NCBI GenBank assembly: GCA_019408975.1
Contig: DXVA01000139.1
Location: forward strand, 1-11,017
DNA from: Lentisphaeria bacterium
GTDB taxonomy: Bacteria > Verrucomicrobiota > Lentisphaeria > Victivallales > UBA1829
Length of the DNA: 11,017 bases
Reading direction: 5' to 3'
Shown here: piece after piece, positions 1 to 6,646 of the stretch
Layout: the number at the start of each line of letters is the position of its first letter
How positions within the stretch are numbered: position 1 is the first letter of the stretch
Translations under genes and position numbers: made by a program
The notes under the pieces: model-generated
Told to the model about the DNA's origin: nothing
The model's database searches: none
Seen by the model: the letters and a program-made list of their open reading frames with translations, nothing else

Positions 1-212
1 TTCCTGATCAGTCCCAGAGTCCCAACGACATTGTCATTGTCGTCAACAGCAACCCAAAATCCGCCGCCGGATTCCAGGTAAACCGTTTCGATATGATTCA
101 AATCCGGCTGATCCTCCAGGGAAAGATCCACATTAGTATCAAAATTCTGAATATACAGAATCAGGGCGATTACCTGATTTTTATATTTTCCTTCATAGGA
201 TTTGATCATCAT
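1..212 (-). CDS. GNAT-family N-acetyltransferase, partial (C-terminus beyond window)
   Basis: Only the first 70 codons are present; the gene runs off the left edge. The protein starts MMIKSYEGKYKNQ and continues with IQNFDTN and LEDQPDL, then GGGFWVAVDDNDN and VVGTLGL. The last stretch is the beta2-beta3 region of GNAT acetyltransferases, where strand pairs lead into the acetyl-CoA site. The LEDQPDL...GGGFWVA layout is known to me from a family of small single-domain GNATs of about 160 residues. The Q/RxxGxG acetyl-CoA loop would lie outside the window. The start at 212 is chosen because a GGGGGG run (218-223) sits 5 bases upstream; an ATG three bases further on is also possible. It follows the MarR-GNAT gene by 14 bases and so is probably cotranscribed with it and under the same MarR control. 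The substrate is unknown. Confidence 0.8.
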   Translation of the reverse strand, partial: MMIKSYEGKYKNQVIALILYIQNFDTNVDLSLEDQPDLNHIETVYLESGGGFWVAVDDNDNVVGTLGLIR

Positions 213-226
213 TTTCACCCCCCGCT

Positions 227-1198
227 TTACTTGCCGGTGTTCACATGAAGTTTTTTCACCATTTGAATGTCGGCGCGCCGGTATTCGCTGTTTTTCAGCG
301 GAGTTTCCACAAACCCCATCTTGCGATAAAGCCCGATCGCCGGCGCAAGAATCCTGTTGGAAACCAGAAAAAGTCTTTTCACCTTCTTTTCCACCGCCGA
401 TGCAATGACTGCTTCCACCAGCCGCTCCCCGATACCGAGTCCCCGGTATGCCGGATCAACGCATAATTTTGACAGCTCCCAGCGCCGTTCCCGGACGTGG
501 TGCACCAGAGCACAAACTCCGGCGACTTTTCCCGCTGCCGTATCAACGGCGGAGAAAATTTCGCCACCGTTTTCTATACAGGTTCCGTAAGGATCGGAAA
601 GCTGCTTCAGATCAGCCTCCTCCAGCACAAAATACTGTTTGATCCAAAGTGCCGACAGACGGAAGAAATCTTCTTTGAAACGGTCATCCCAGGGAAAAAT
701 CCTGATCCGCTCCGCAAGCCGCGCATTACGGATATCACGTGTGCGCTCCAATAGAGATTTTTTCCCCAACGCCTTCTCCCACTCACGAATCGCCCCCCAT
801 AAATCAATGGTGGATTCCTGACAAACCGACAGAGCCGCCGCCTCGACATCACGAAGCAGCTCTCTGAAACACGGCAGCTGTTTCCTCCCCGTTTCAGAAA
901 GACAAAGTCCGGTGGAACGCCCGTCCGATGAGTTCTTCCGCTCTTCAATCAACCCTGCCTTCCCCATCTCCCGGACAATCACACTGACCGAAGGATGCGT
1001 CTGTCCGATCTCCCTGGCAATTGAAGTGACCGTATGCACTCCTCCGTCCGCCAGCGTAAGAAAGACCGGAAACCATTTCGGTTTGAAATTCAATCCAGCC
1101 AGTCTATAGATTTCCGCATCGTCGCGGATCAACGTTTCTGTAAGCCGCCGCAATCTGCTCGCAATGGAAACCACTCCCTGCCTTTCAAAAAAATCCAT
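227..1198 (-). CDS. MarR-type winged-helix regulator fused to GNAT acetyltransferase
   Basis: A 323-residue fusion protein. Residues 1-150 form a MarR-type domain: a helical N-terminus starting MDFFERQG, then the winged helix around 40-105 with TVTSIAREIGQTHPSVS as the helix-turn-helix and the wing NSSDGRSTGLCLSETG. Residues 165-318 form a GNAT domain; the acetyl-CoA loop is LCVDPAYRGLGIG (R252-G257) and the C-terminal part has NRILAPAIGLYRKMGF. Fused MarR-GNAT proteins are a known architecture in bacteria; they are thought to acetylate a small molecule or protein while regulating their own operon, but the ligand here cannot be read from sequence. The frame is open up to a TTG at 1267, but I chose ATG 1198 because GGAG lies 6 bases upstream and family members start at this MDF. 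The longer start would also place coding sequence over the promoter and operator. An ATG at 1210 lacks such a site. Confidence 0.9.
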   Translation of the reverse strand: MDFFERQGVVSIASRLRRLTETLIRDDAEIYRLAGLNFKPKWFPVFLTLADGGVHTVTSIAREIGQTHPSVSVIVREMGKAGLIEERKNSSDGRSTGLCLSETGRKQLPCFRELLRDVEAAALSVCQESTIDLWGAIREWEKALGKKSLLERTRDIRNARLAERIRIFPWDDRFKEDFFRLSALWIKQYFVLEEADLKQLSDPYGTCIENGGEIFSAVDTAAGKVAGVCALVHHVRERRWELSKLCVDPAYRGLGIGERLVEAVIASAVEKKVKRLFLVSNRILAPAIGLYRKMGFVETPLKNSEYRRADIQMVKKLHVNTGK

Positions 1199-1219
1199 CT
1201 TGAACTCCATGTTATTATT

Positions 1220-1237
1220 TACGTAATCAATTACATA
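1220..1237 (-). promoter_or_regulatory. Palindromic operator candidate for the MarR-GNAT regulator
   Basis: On the minus strand the bases read TATGTAATTGATTACGTA, an inverted repeat of two 8-base arms with one mismatch around a central TG. The size and AT-rich symmetry are typical of MarR-family operators. It begins at the last base of the best -10 box or directly next to it, so a bound dimer would cover the transcription start. This fits negative autoregulation, which is the common mode for this family. Binding by this particular protein is inference. Confidence 0.6.
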
Positions 1238-1238
1238 T

Positions 1239-1267
1239 AATATATCATTCACTTCCCGGCTTTGCAA
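1239..1267 (-). promoter_or_regulatory. Promoter of the MarR-GNAT/GNAT unit
   Basis: TTGCAA (1267-1262) is followed after 17 bases by TATATT (1244-1239), which matches the sigma-70 consensus at 4 and 5 of 6 positions. A second -10 reading, TATTAT at 1242-1237, is two bases downstream. The transcript would have a leader of about 35 bases before ATG 1198. The region lies between the end of the sensor kinase gene (1286) and the regulator, so the two units appear to be transcribed separately. Confidence 0.5.
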
Positions 1268-1285
1268 ATGAAAATGATATGAAAA

Positions 1286-2917
1286 TCATGATGTCATGTT
1301 CATGGGCAGCAGAACGGTAAAACGACTGCCTTTGCCGGAGATACTTTCAAGTTCGATCTTGCCTCCGTGAGCATGAGCAATCGCCTGAACCAGACTCAAT
1401 CCCAGTCCGTTACCGGGCTGGCTGCGGCTGGAATCCGCACGGAAGAAACGCTTGAACACATTGCACTGGTCGGCTTCGGCAATGCCGCATCCGGTATCGG
1501 AAACAGAAAACACCAGTTCATTTCCGGACCGCGCCAGAGCAACGTCAATCCGCCCGCCGGAAGGCGTGAATTTGACGGCATTGTCGAGCAGATTGGCGAA
1601 AAGCTGCTGAATCTTCAGCCGGTCCCCGCAGAACGGAACAGAATTGGAAGGCAGTTCTGCGGAAATCGCCAGCTTCTTCCGTTCCGCAACCATCTGAAAA
1701 AGCTCAACGAAATGACGGAGCAGTTCAACGGCATCGAAAACCTCAAACATCAATTGCACCGTTCCCGATTCTGTACGGGATATCTCCAGCATCGTATTAA
1801 TGAGCGCCAGCATGCGCCGGCACTCTTCGGCGTTGTCCGCCATCGCATTCCGATAGGCGGTGAGGGTCTGCTGACCGGCAAATGTCACTTCGGTACACGC
1901 AAGCATACGGGTAAGCGGCGTCCGCAGGTCATGAGCGATATTATCGGAAATCGTCCGCAGTTCAACCATGAGTTTCTCCGTATTGTCCACCATGAGATTG
2001 AAATCGGAAACCAGGCGTTCCACTTCCAGCCCCTCTTTTCCATGAGCCACCCGGAGCGAATAATCCCCGGAGGCGATTTCACGTGCAGTCCGTCCCACGC
2101 GGTCAACCCCGGTGAACATTCTCTTTGCCAGAAACCATCCGATGGCCGCACCGCCCAGAAATACAGCAAAGCCGGTCCAGAGAAATATGACGACAACCCG
2201 GTCCAGTGTTTCATCCGCCGCGTGCATATCGGTTCCGAGCACCAGCAGCTCTCCGTTGAAAAACCTGCGGTATGCAATTCTGATGCGGTGACGGGAACCG
2301 TCAATTGTTTCGTACCGAATCCGGTCTGTTCCGGTTCGATACTCATGTTTCAAAAATGACGGCAGTTCCTCCGGGCGGAACGGAGAGCGCGCGATGAGTT
2401 TTCCGGATGAATCCAGCAAAAGACGGAAATCCGTTTTTCCTCCTCCTTCGACCGATTTTCCGGAAAGATTCGCGGCGGTCTCCGGCAGCCTGTCTGCAAC
2501 ATCCATCTTACGGACCGTAATTTTCAACGGCGCGATATCCGCCTCAACATGAAACAAGTCCCGCCCGCATCTGCCGATCAACGTGTAATGTGTCCGTTCC
2601 GTCGTTTTGCGAAATGCCAGCAGAGGCATGAAACCAGCCTGCCGTTTCGTGATTTCCCGGTAGATTTCTTCCGGGACACGGCTCAATTTACGGACCGGAT
2701 TCTCATCGGCTCCCGGCTTTCTTCCGGTCAGGTGTTCATATTCGATTTCATGGAACAGGGCATTCAGCCTCGTATCCGCCGCATAGCGGTTGGCGGCGGC
2801 AAGATGAAAAAGGACGATGCCGAAAACAGCCAGGAAAGAGAGCAGGAACAATAACGCATACCCCAGAGCAATCTTGAATTTCACGGTATGCAGGAAAGAA
2901 AAATCATTCCAGAACAT
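1286..2917 (-). CDS. Two-component sensor histidine kinase (HAMP, HisKA, HATPase)
   Basis: A 543-residue inner-membrane sensor kinase. A first membrane helix covers about 16-40 and a second about 241-263, enclosing an extracytoplasmic sensor domain of about 200 residues that I do not recognise. HAMP follows (about 264-317). The dimerisation and phosphoacceptor box is SDNIAHDLRTPLTR, with His329. The ATP-binding domain shows the N box NLLDNAVKF (Asn446), the G1 box DTGCGI (474-479), the F box VFKRFFRAD and the G2 box GNGLGLSL (502-509). The order and the HD-LRTPLT box are those of EnvZ/CusS-type kinases. The ATG lies inside the end of the response regulator gene (14-base overlap), with GGGG 8 bases upstream, so translation is probably coupled. 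The stimulus is unknown; adjacency to envelope-modification genes suggests a cell-surface signal, but this is inference. Confidence 0.95.
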   Translation of the reverse strand: MFWNDFSFLHTVKFKIALGYALLFLLSFLAVFGIVLFHLAAANRYAADTRLNALFHEIEYEHLTGRKPGADENPVRKLSRVPEEIYREITKRQAGFMPLLAFRKTTERTHYTLIGRCGRDLFHVEADIAPLKITVRKMDVADRLPETAANLSGKSVEGGGKTDFRLLLDSSGKLIARSPFRPEELPSFLKHEYRTGTDRIRYETIDGSRHRIRIAYRRFFNGELLVLGTDMHAADETLDRVVVIFLWTGFAVFLGGAAIGWFLAKRMFTGVDRVGRTAREIASGDYSLRVAHGKEGLEVERLVSDFNLMVDNTEKLMVELRTISDNIAHDLRTPLTRMLACTEVTFAGQQTLTAYRNAMADNAEECRRMLALINTMLEISRTESGTVQLMFEVFDAVELLRHFVELFQMVAERKKLAISAELPSNSVPFCGDRLKIQQLFANLLDNAVKFTPSGGRIDVALARSGNELVFSVSDTGCGIAEADQCNVFKRFFRADSSRSQPGNGLGLSLVQAIAHAHGGKIELESISGKGSRFTVLLPMNMTS

Positions 2918-3572
2918 AACCGAATCCCCGCACGGTATGAATCAACTTTTTTTCAAATGCCTTGTCGAGCTTTTCGCGCAGGCGGAAAATACCGGACTCC
3001 ACGATATTGCTTTGAGTGTCGCAATGATATTCCCAGACATGCTCAAGAATCGTTGTCCTGGAAACGACACGCCCATGATTGCGCACCAGGAATTCCAGCA
3101 GTTGAAATTCAAGCGGCTGAAGCAGAATTTCCTTCCCGCCGCGCATCACCTTGCGCCGCAGGAGGTCAAGAGAAAGGTCCAGATAGACCAGTGAGACCGG
3201 CTCCGCCGCATCGCCGGCACGGCGGAGAAGCGCATGAATCCGCGCCAGCAGCTCCGGAAAGGAGAAAGGTTTTACGAGATAATCGTCACTGCCCGTTTCC
3301 AATCCCTTGATCCTGCTTTCGACGGAATCTCGGGCACTGAGTATGATCACCGGCAGCTTCAGGCCTGCGGAACGGATTTCACCAATCATGGAAAGCCCAT
3401 CAAGTTTCGGCAGCATGACATCCACCACCGCCAGGTCAAACGGCTCGCTCTTCGCCTTCAGCAGTCCCTCCAGCCCGTCCGCGGCGCGACAGGTGCGGAA
3501 TCCAGCCTGCTTCAACCCCTCCGCCAGATACTCCGCCGTCTTTTCATCGTCTTCAACAATCAGAATTCTCAT
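2904..3572 (-). CDS. OmpR/PhoB-family response regulator
   Basis: A 222-residue DNA-binding response regulator. The receiver domain (1-118) has the acidic pair Asp8/Asp9, the phosphoacceptor Asp51 in VVDVMLPKLDG, the switch Ser79 in ILSARD and Lys101 in LVKPFSFPEL. The winged-helix effector domain (about 125-222) has LEFQLLEFLVRNHGRVVSR, then the recognition helix region SNIVESGIFRLREKL and the closing wing IHTVRGFGYVLE, all standard for the OmpR subgroup. All key residues are present, so it should be functional. It is cotranscribed with the overlapping kinase gene, its likely phosphodonor. An in-frame stop lies upstream of ATG 3572, so the start is firm; the nearest purine-rich site, AAAGGAAAG, is somewhat far from it. 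The target genes are not shown; the adjacent glycosyltransferase unit is a candidate. Confidence 0.95.
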   Translation of the reverse strand: MRILIVEDDEKTAEYLAEGLKQAGFRTCRAADGLEGLLKAKSEPFDLAVVDVMLPKLDGLSMIGEIRSAGLKLPVIILSARDSVESRIKGLETGSDDYLVKPFSFPELLARIHALLRRAGDAAEPVSLVYLDLSLDLLRRKVMRGGKEILLQPLEFQLLEFLVRNHGRVVSRTTILEHVWEYHCDTQSNIVESGIFRLREKLDKAFEKKLIHTVRGFGYVLE

Positions 3573-3598
3573 CGCCGAGCCATCTTTCCTTTCCCGTT

Positions 3599-3607
3599 AA
3601 TATAGCA
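3599..3607 (-). promoter_or_regulatory. Extended -10 promoter of the response regulator-kinase operon
   Basis: The minus strand reads TGCTATATT (3607-3599), a TGn extended -10 element with 5 of 6 matches to TATAAT. No good -35 box is visible 17 bases upstream, which is usual for extended -10 promoters. Transcription would start near 3592 and give a short leader before ATG 3572. The rest of the 174-base gap up to the glycosyltransferase stop holds small GC-rich inverted repeats but no clear terminator and no gene. Confidence 0.35.
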
Positions 3608-3746
3608 CCTCCTCCATTTTTTTCCAGAAAAAGACATCGTGGCCGCCGCCATTCGCGGGAATGCCCTCACAGCCGGGTTGGGATTCCGGCGGTACACCCC
3701 GGCACGGCATTGCAAGGTCATGCGGGATAGCCCTGTTTTTCCGCAT

Positions 3747-5210
3747 TTACTCCTTTTTCCGGGTCAGGCAGACTGCGACAAATTTGCGATGCCCGAGCGT
3801 TCCGGAATGTTTAATTCGTATTTGCCTGCGATGCTTTTCCGCTTCCGCCTGAAGCAGTTCCAGTTCCCGTTTCCTGTCCCTCAGAATCAGGATATCATTT
3901 TCGGTGATCTTCTCCATGCGCTCGGAAATACATTCCGACGGATACATACGATCGTAATATCCCTGCCCTGTTCGTTTCTCCGCATAGAGATAATGAATCC
4001 GGTTCCGTTTTTCCGGAGGAACCCCGAATACATATTTCAGATCGTCATGATCCGGTCCCATTTCATACAGATAAACCTGTCCGGCAAGCTCCCGTTCCAC
4101 CTGTGAAACAAAGTGCCCGGAGTTTTCCAGCAGCGCCAGAAACGGAATCAGGGCAACCGCCAGGAAAATGCCGGTGACGACAGACGGGCGGTATTTTTCG
4201 ATCTCCCGGCATTTCAGAAACCCGCAAACCGCGATGAGAAATGCCGCACATGCAAAATGTCCCCACGGCACCAGCAACGGTTCAGAAAGAAAACATCCGA
4301 CAGCCGCAAGAATGCAGACGGCAGCCAGCAGAAGCGGCGCAGTGAAATACCGGAGCAGCTTCATGCCGCAGGGCAGCCACCGGTCAGTGAAACGGCAGGG
4401 GATATTTCCGTTCCATGCCTCCGAAGCCAGCAGGGCAAACCCCGGCAGGGTCAGCGCCAGATACCGGAGATGCTTGCAGGCGGGAATACTCAGAATCAGG
4501 ATCGGCAGAAAAACATATCCCAGCCATCCGGCGACCGGCCCGGACAAAACCCGCCTGCGCGGCAGCAAGAATACTCCAAACGCCAGCAGCGTCACAGGAG
4601 CAAAGGAAAAAAGCCCTCCGGTAAAATAGGCTCCGTAGTCGCTTTTTCCCATACGACTGTACAACTGGCACTGGAGAAACCACTCCCATAAATCCTGTCC
4701 GCCCTGCTGCTGAACCCCGTAAAACCAGAATATTCCGCAGAGAATCGCTGCCGCTGCCCCCATTGCGCAGAAAAGCGCAATATTTTTCCATTCGCGGCAC
4801 GCAAGCAGATATCCGCCGGTTCCGGCGCCCAGCAGGACGACCCCCATAGGACCGCGAAACAGAAAACAGCAGATCAGCAGAACGGCAAACACGCACCCGG
4901 AAACAAGTGCCGACTCCTTTTTCCGGAACAAATACAACATCGTGACACCGGCAGCCATGACGGGAACGTCAATTCCGAACCCGGCAAACAATTTCAGAAA
5001 TTCGGGGGTAATCAACAAAAACATTACAGCGAGAAGCCCCGTATTTTTACCGGACAGTTCACCGGTCAGGTAAACCATTGACATCGTATAAGCGCCCAGC
5101 AGGATCGCGGGCAGGCTCAAAAGCCAGAGCGATACCTGCCTGCCGCCGAACGTGGCAAGCCAGGAGCAGAACACCCAGCCGGAAGGATAATCACCATACT
5201 CCACCCCCAT
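3747..5210 (-). CDS. ArnT/PMT-like GT-C glycosyltransferase, main part of a frameshifted gene
   Basis: This 487-codon frame is the second and larger part of a glycosyltransferase gene whose beginning (to 5373) lies in another frame. The protein is polytopic, with about ten hydrophobic segments up to residue 360 followed by a soluble extracytoplasmic tail. Family signs are EYGDYPSGW (the counterpart of the PY.DKPP segment after LNG), LFRGPMGV (residues 117-124, the KGP.G motif) and KHLRYLALTLPGFALL (246-261, the RYLLP...ALL motif). Such enzymes move a sugar from a polyprenyl-phosphate carrier to lipid A, another lipid or protein on the outer face of the inner membrane. The ATG at 5210 lies within the conserved loop, so it is unlikely to be the natural start. 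Joining to the upstream frame by reading four G instead of five at 5204-5208 gives 541 residues, the usual size. It sits in an operon behind the phosphoesterase. The sugar and acceptor are unknown. Confidence 0.85.
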   Translation of the reverse strand: MGVEYGDYPSGWVFCSWLATFGGRQVSLWLLSLPAILLGAYTMSMVYLTGELSGKNTGLLAVMFLLITPEFLKLFAGFGIDVPVMAAGVTMLYLFRKKESALVSGCVFAVLLICCFLFRGPMGVVLLGAGTGGYLLACREWKNIALFCAMGAAAAILCGIFWFYGVQQQGGQDLWEWFLQCQLYSRMGKSDYGAYFTGGLFSFAPVTLLAFGVFLLPRRRVLSGPVAGWLGYVFLPILILSIPACKHLRYLALTLPGFALLASEAWNGNIPCRFTDRWLPCGMKLLRYFTAPLLLAAVCILAAVGCFLSEPLLVPWGHFACAAFLIAVCGFLKCREIEKYRPSVVTGIFLAVALIPFLALLENSGHFVSQVERELAGQVYLYEMGPDHDDLKYVFGVPPEKRNRIHYLYAEKRTGQGYYDRMYPSECISERMEKITENDILILRDRKRELELLQAEAEKHRRQIRIKHSGTLGHRKFVAVCLTRKKE

Positions 5211-5373
5211 TCAAAGTGGGAAACATACCCAGTCCGTGAAGCGCCATGTCCTGAACCATGAGAGCAAAACGGATATCGATTTTCGTCACTTCCGTTCCAA
5301 TCGTTCCGAGCGACAACAGGGCAAAGGCAATCCCGAAACAGAGGAGCGCCGTATTTTTCCGCACAGTGAACAT
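5191..5373 (-). pseudogene. N-terminal fragment of the frameshifted ArnT-like glycosyltransferase
   Basis: This frame holds the missing beginning of the glycosyltransferase. It starts at ATG 5373, two bases after the phosphoesterase stop, with GGAGGG 8 bases upstream. It encodes a short basic N-terminus, a membrane helix (about residues 9-26, LLCFGIAFALLSLGTIG), and the first outer loop KIDIRFALMVQDMALHG and GMFPTLNG. The loop lines up with the family pattern DEARYA...M...G....P.LNG, although the acidic pair reads DI, not DE. After LNG the frame runs into GGVW and a stop at 5191, while the next frame continues with VEYGDYPSG. Whether the gene is dead, phase-variable, recoded or affected by a base-calling error cannot be decided from this copy. 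Confidence 0.8.
5204..5208 (-). other. G5 homopolymer at the frameshift point
   Basis: On the minus strand the bases read AATGGGGGTGGAG. With five G the upstream frame ends in a stop 13 bases later. With four G it reads N-G-V-E-Y-G-D-Y and joins the downstream frame without loss of any conserved residue. The indel can thus be placed to a single base in a homopolymer. Confidence 0.85.
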
Positions 5374-5375
5374 GA

Positions 5376-6365
5376 TCAATGCCCTCCATTACAATGGAAG
5401 CGCCGCAGAAAAGCATTCCGCCATAACAGCAGGAAAAGCCCGGCGACAATGGCGGCGACCGCACCGGCAAACCAGCCGGCACGGCATAAATCCACGGTAA
5501 AGAAATAGTCCAGTTCTTCAAAACCAGTTTCCGGAGTCACATCCATATGACGAACCTGAATGGAACCGTCCGCAGGAAAATCAAGAAGCACATAACCGAA
5601 CATCCGGTTATCCGGGTCCCTGATATTCTGCCCGGAGCTGGGGGCGACTACAAGCCGCACACCCTCAAAATCGGATTCCGAAAAGCGATGAATATGCCCG
5701 CAGAGAATCAGATCCACCCGATAAGGCAGGATGATATCACGAAAAATTCCCGCAGATGCAGGGTCCATCGCATGATCACCGTGTTCCCGCGGGTCTTCCG
5801 GCGGAACATGGCAGAAAATCACGCAACGGGCAAAATGCCCCCTTTCCCGCTCCAGAGTCCGCTTCAGAAACGCCTGCTGATCTTCCGGCAGGCTGCCGTC
5901 TGCGGTATTCAGCCCCACAAACAGGGTATCGCCATAACTGAAAAAGTAGTAATCCTGCCCGAAATGCGTCCGGTAGACATCCCAGCGGCTGGAATCACTC
6001 CGGTCCCAGTTTCCCGGTACGGCGTAAACCGGCTGGACAATACATTCCCGAAGTTCTTTCATCACATGGAGAAAATCAGGATGACTCCTTTTCCGCACCA
6101 TATCTCCAAGGCAAAGCACAAACGCCGCACTGCCTCGGGAAATCTCCCGCCCGATTTTCTCGACGGAATCAACGCGGCTGGCAAAATCACTGAAAACGGC
6201 AATGGAAAAGGATTCCTGTTCCGGGTGCAGGGTCTGTCCCGCGGGAGGAAGCAGCGGAGTGATATCATCCGTCAAACCGGAAAATACGAAATACCGGATG
6301 CTCAATATTCCGCATCCGGCGACAATCAGTAAAACGGCAATGAAAATGTACAGCTTCCGAAACAT
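5376..6365 (-). CDS. Membrane-anchored calcineurin-like metallophosphoesterase
   Basis: A 329-residue protein with a membrane helix at each end (about 5-24 and 297-315) and a metallophosphoesterase domain between them. Visible motifs in order are FSDFAS (Asp60), CLGDMV (Gly87-Asp88), PGNWD (Asn119, Asp121), FCHVPP (His186) and CGHIHRF (His224, His226). These are the five blocks of the calcineurin-like fold, which hydrolyses phosphate mono- or diesters with two metal ions. Two positions differ from the most common form: the first block is D-F-A where D-x-H is usual, and the fourth has GNWD, not GNHD. The two helices would place the catalytic domain outside the cytoplasm, by inference from the leader-like N-terminus. 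ATG 6365 is chosen because AGGGG lies 8 bases upstream and the hydrophobic segment then starts at the N-terminus; the frame is open up to a GTG at 6446. The next gene begins two bases after the stop, so the pair forms an operon. The substrate is unknown. Confidence 0.85.
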   Translation of the reverse strand: MFRKLYIFIAVLLIVAGCGILSIRYFVFSGLTDDITPLLPPAGQTLHPEQESFSIAVFSDFASRVDSVEKIGREISRGSAAFVLCLGDMVRKRSHPDFLHVMKELRECIVQPVYAVPGNWDRSDSSRWDVYRTHFGQDYYFFSYGDTLFVGLNTADGSLPEDQQAFLKRTLERERGHFARCVIFCHVPPEDPREHGDHAMDPASAGIFRDIILPYRVDLILCGHIHRFSESDFEGVRLVVAPSSGQNIRDPDNRMFGYVLLDFPADGSIQVRHMDVTPETGFEELDYFFTVDLCRAGWFAGAVAAIVAGLFLLLWRNAFLRRFHCNGGH

Positions 6366-6646
6366 GGTGATTTCCCCTTTTGCAGCCATAAGTTTGTTTT
6401 CTGTCCCTTTGCAGGATTCCTCCTGGAATCCATTTCCGCAAATCACTCTACCGTATGAAATTCAAGAGAACATGACTGAAAGATTAAATTTTGTTCATCT
6501 TCACACTTCAGGAAAAAACAGGGCAGTGTTCCGCCGCAATTACACTTGCGGGCAGATTTTCATGAATCATGGAAAAACACGAAACCGCAACCGTTCCAAA
6601 GCAGAACGGCCTTCACCGGAGAGGAAAATCATTTTATGGAGAGAAA
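6366..6646 (-). other. 281-base gap with inverted repeats, no gene seen
   Basis: This stretch lies between the small membrane protein and the phosphoesterase. I see no credible coding frame or RNA gene. It holds three perfect short inverted repeats: CCGTTC/GAACGG (6591-6609), CCGCAA/TTGCGG (6534-6551) and the longer one listed separately at 6414-6431. The first two are followed on the minus strand by T-rich stretches at some distance, so together they may act as a weak terminator for the upstream unit. The phosphoesterase promoter should also be here, but no box pair stands out. Confidence 0.4.
6414..6431 (-). promoter_or_regulatory. Perfect 7-bp inverted repeat in the phosphoesterase leader
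   Basis: The minus strand reads GGATTCCAGGAGGAATCC: two 7-base arms around the tetraloop AGGA. It lies 48 bases upstream of the chosen start ATG 6365. In RNA it would form a stable small hairpin and hide an AGGAGG sequence; in DNA it could be an operator. No T-run follows, so it is not an intrinsic terminator. Its role is unknown. Confidence 0.35.

Noticed and set aside
1199..1267. Longer start (TTG 1267) for the MarR-GNAT gene
   Set aside because: The added 23 codons cover the promoter and operator, and have no ribosome site; ATG 1198 has GGAG at an ideal distance.
1367..2359. 330-codon open frame on the plus strand opposite the sensor kinase
   Set aside because: Antisense shadow of a kinase with all its boxes; composition is low in hydrophobic clusters and has no recognisable domain.
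3672..3746. GC-rich inverted repeats (GCCGGG/CCCGGC, ATGCGG/CCGCAT) after the glycosyltransferase stop
   Set aside because: Loops of 20 and 15 bases and no T-run directly after the stems; they may be chance in GC-rich sequence.
3747..5210. The 487-codon frame as a complete independent protein starting at ATG 5210
   Set aside because: The ATG lies inside a conserved loop and has no proper ribosome site; the first helix and the catalytic loop are encoded just upstream in the other frame with a good ribosome site.
6591..6609. CCGTTC-N7-GAACGG hairpin as an intrinsic terminator
   Set aside because: The stem is only 6 bp with two flanking G-U pairs, and the T-run begins about 12 bases after it; too weak for a terminator call on its own.
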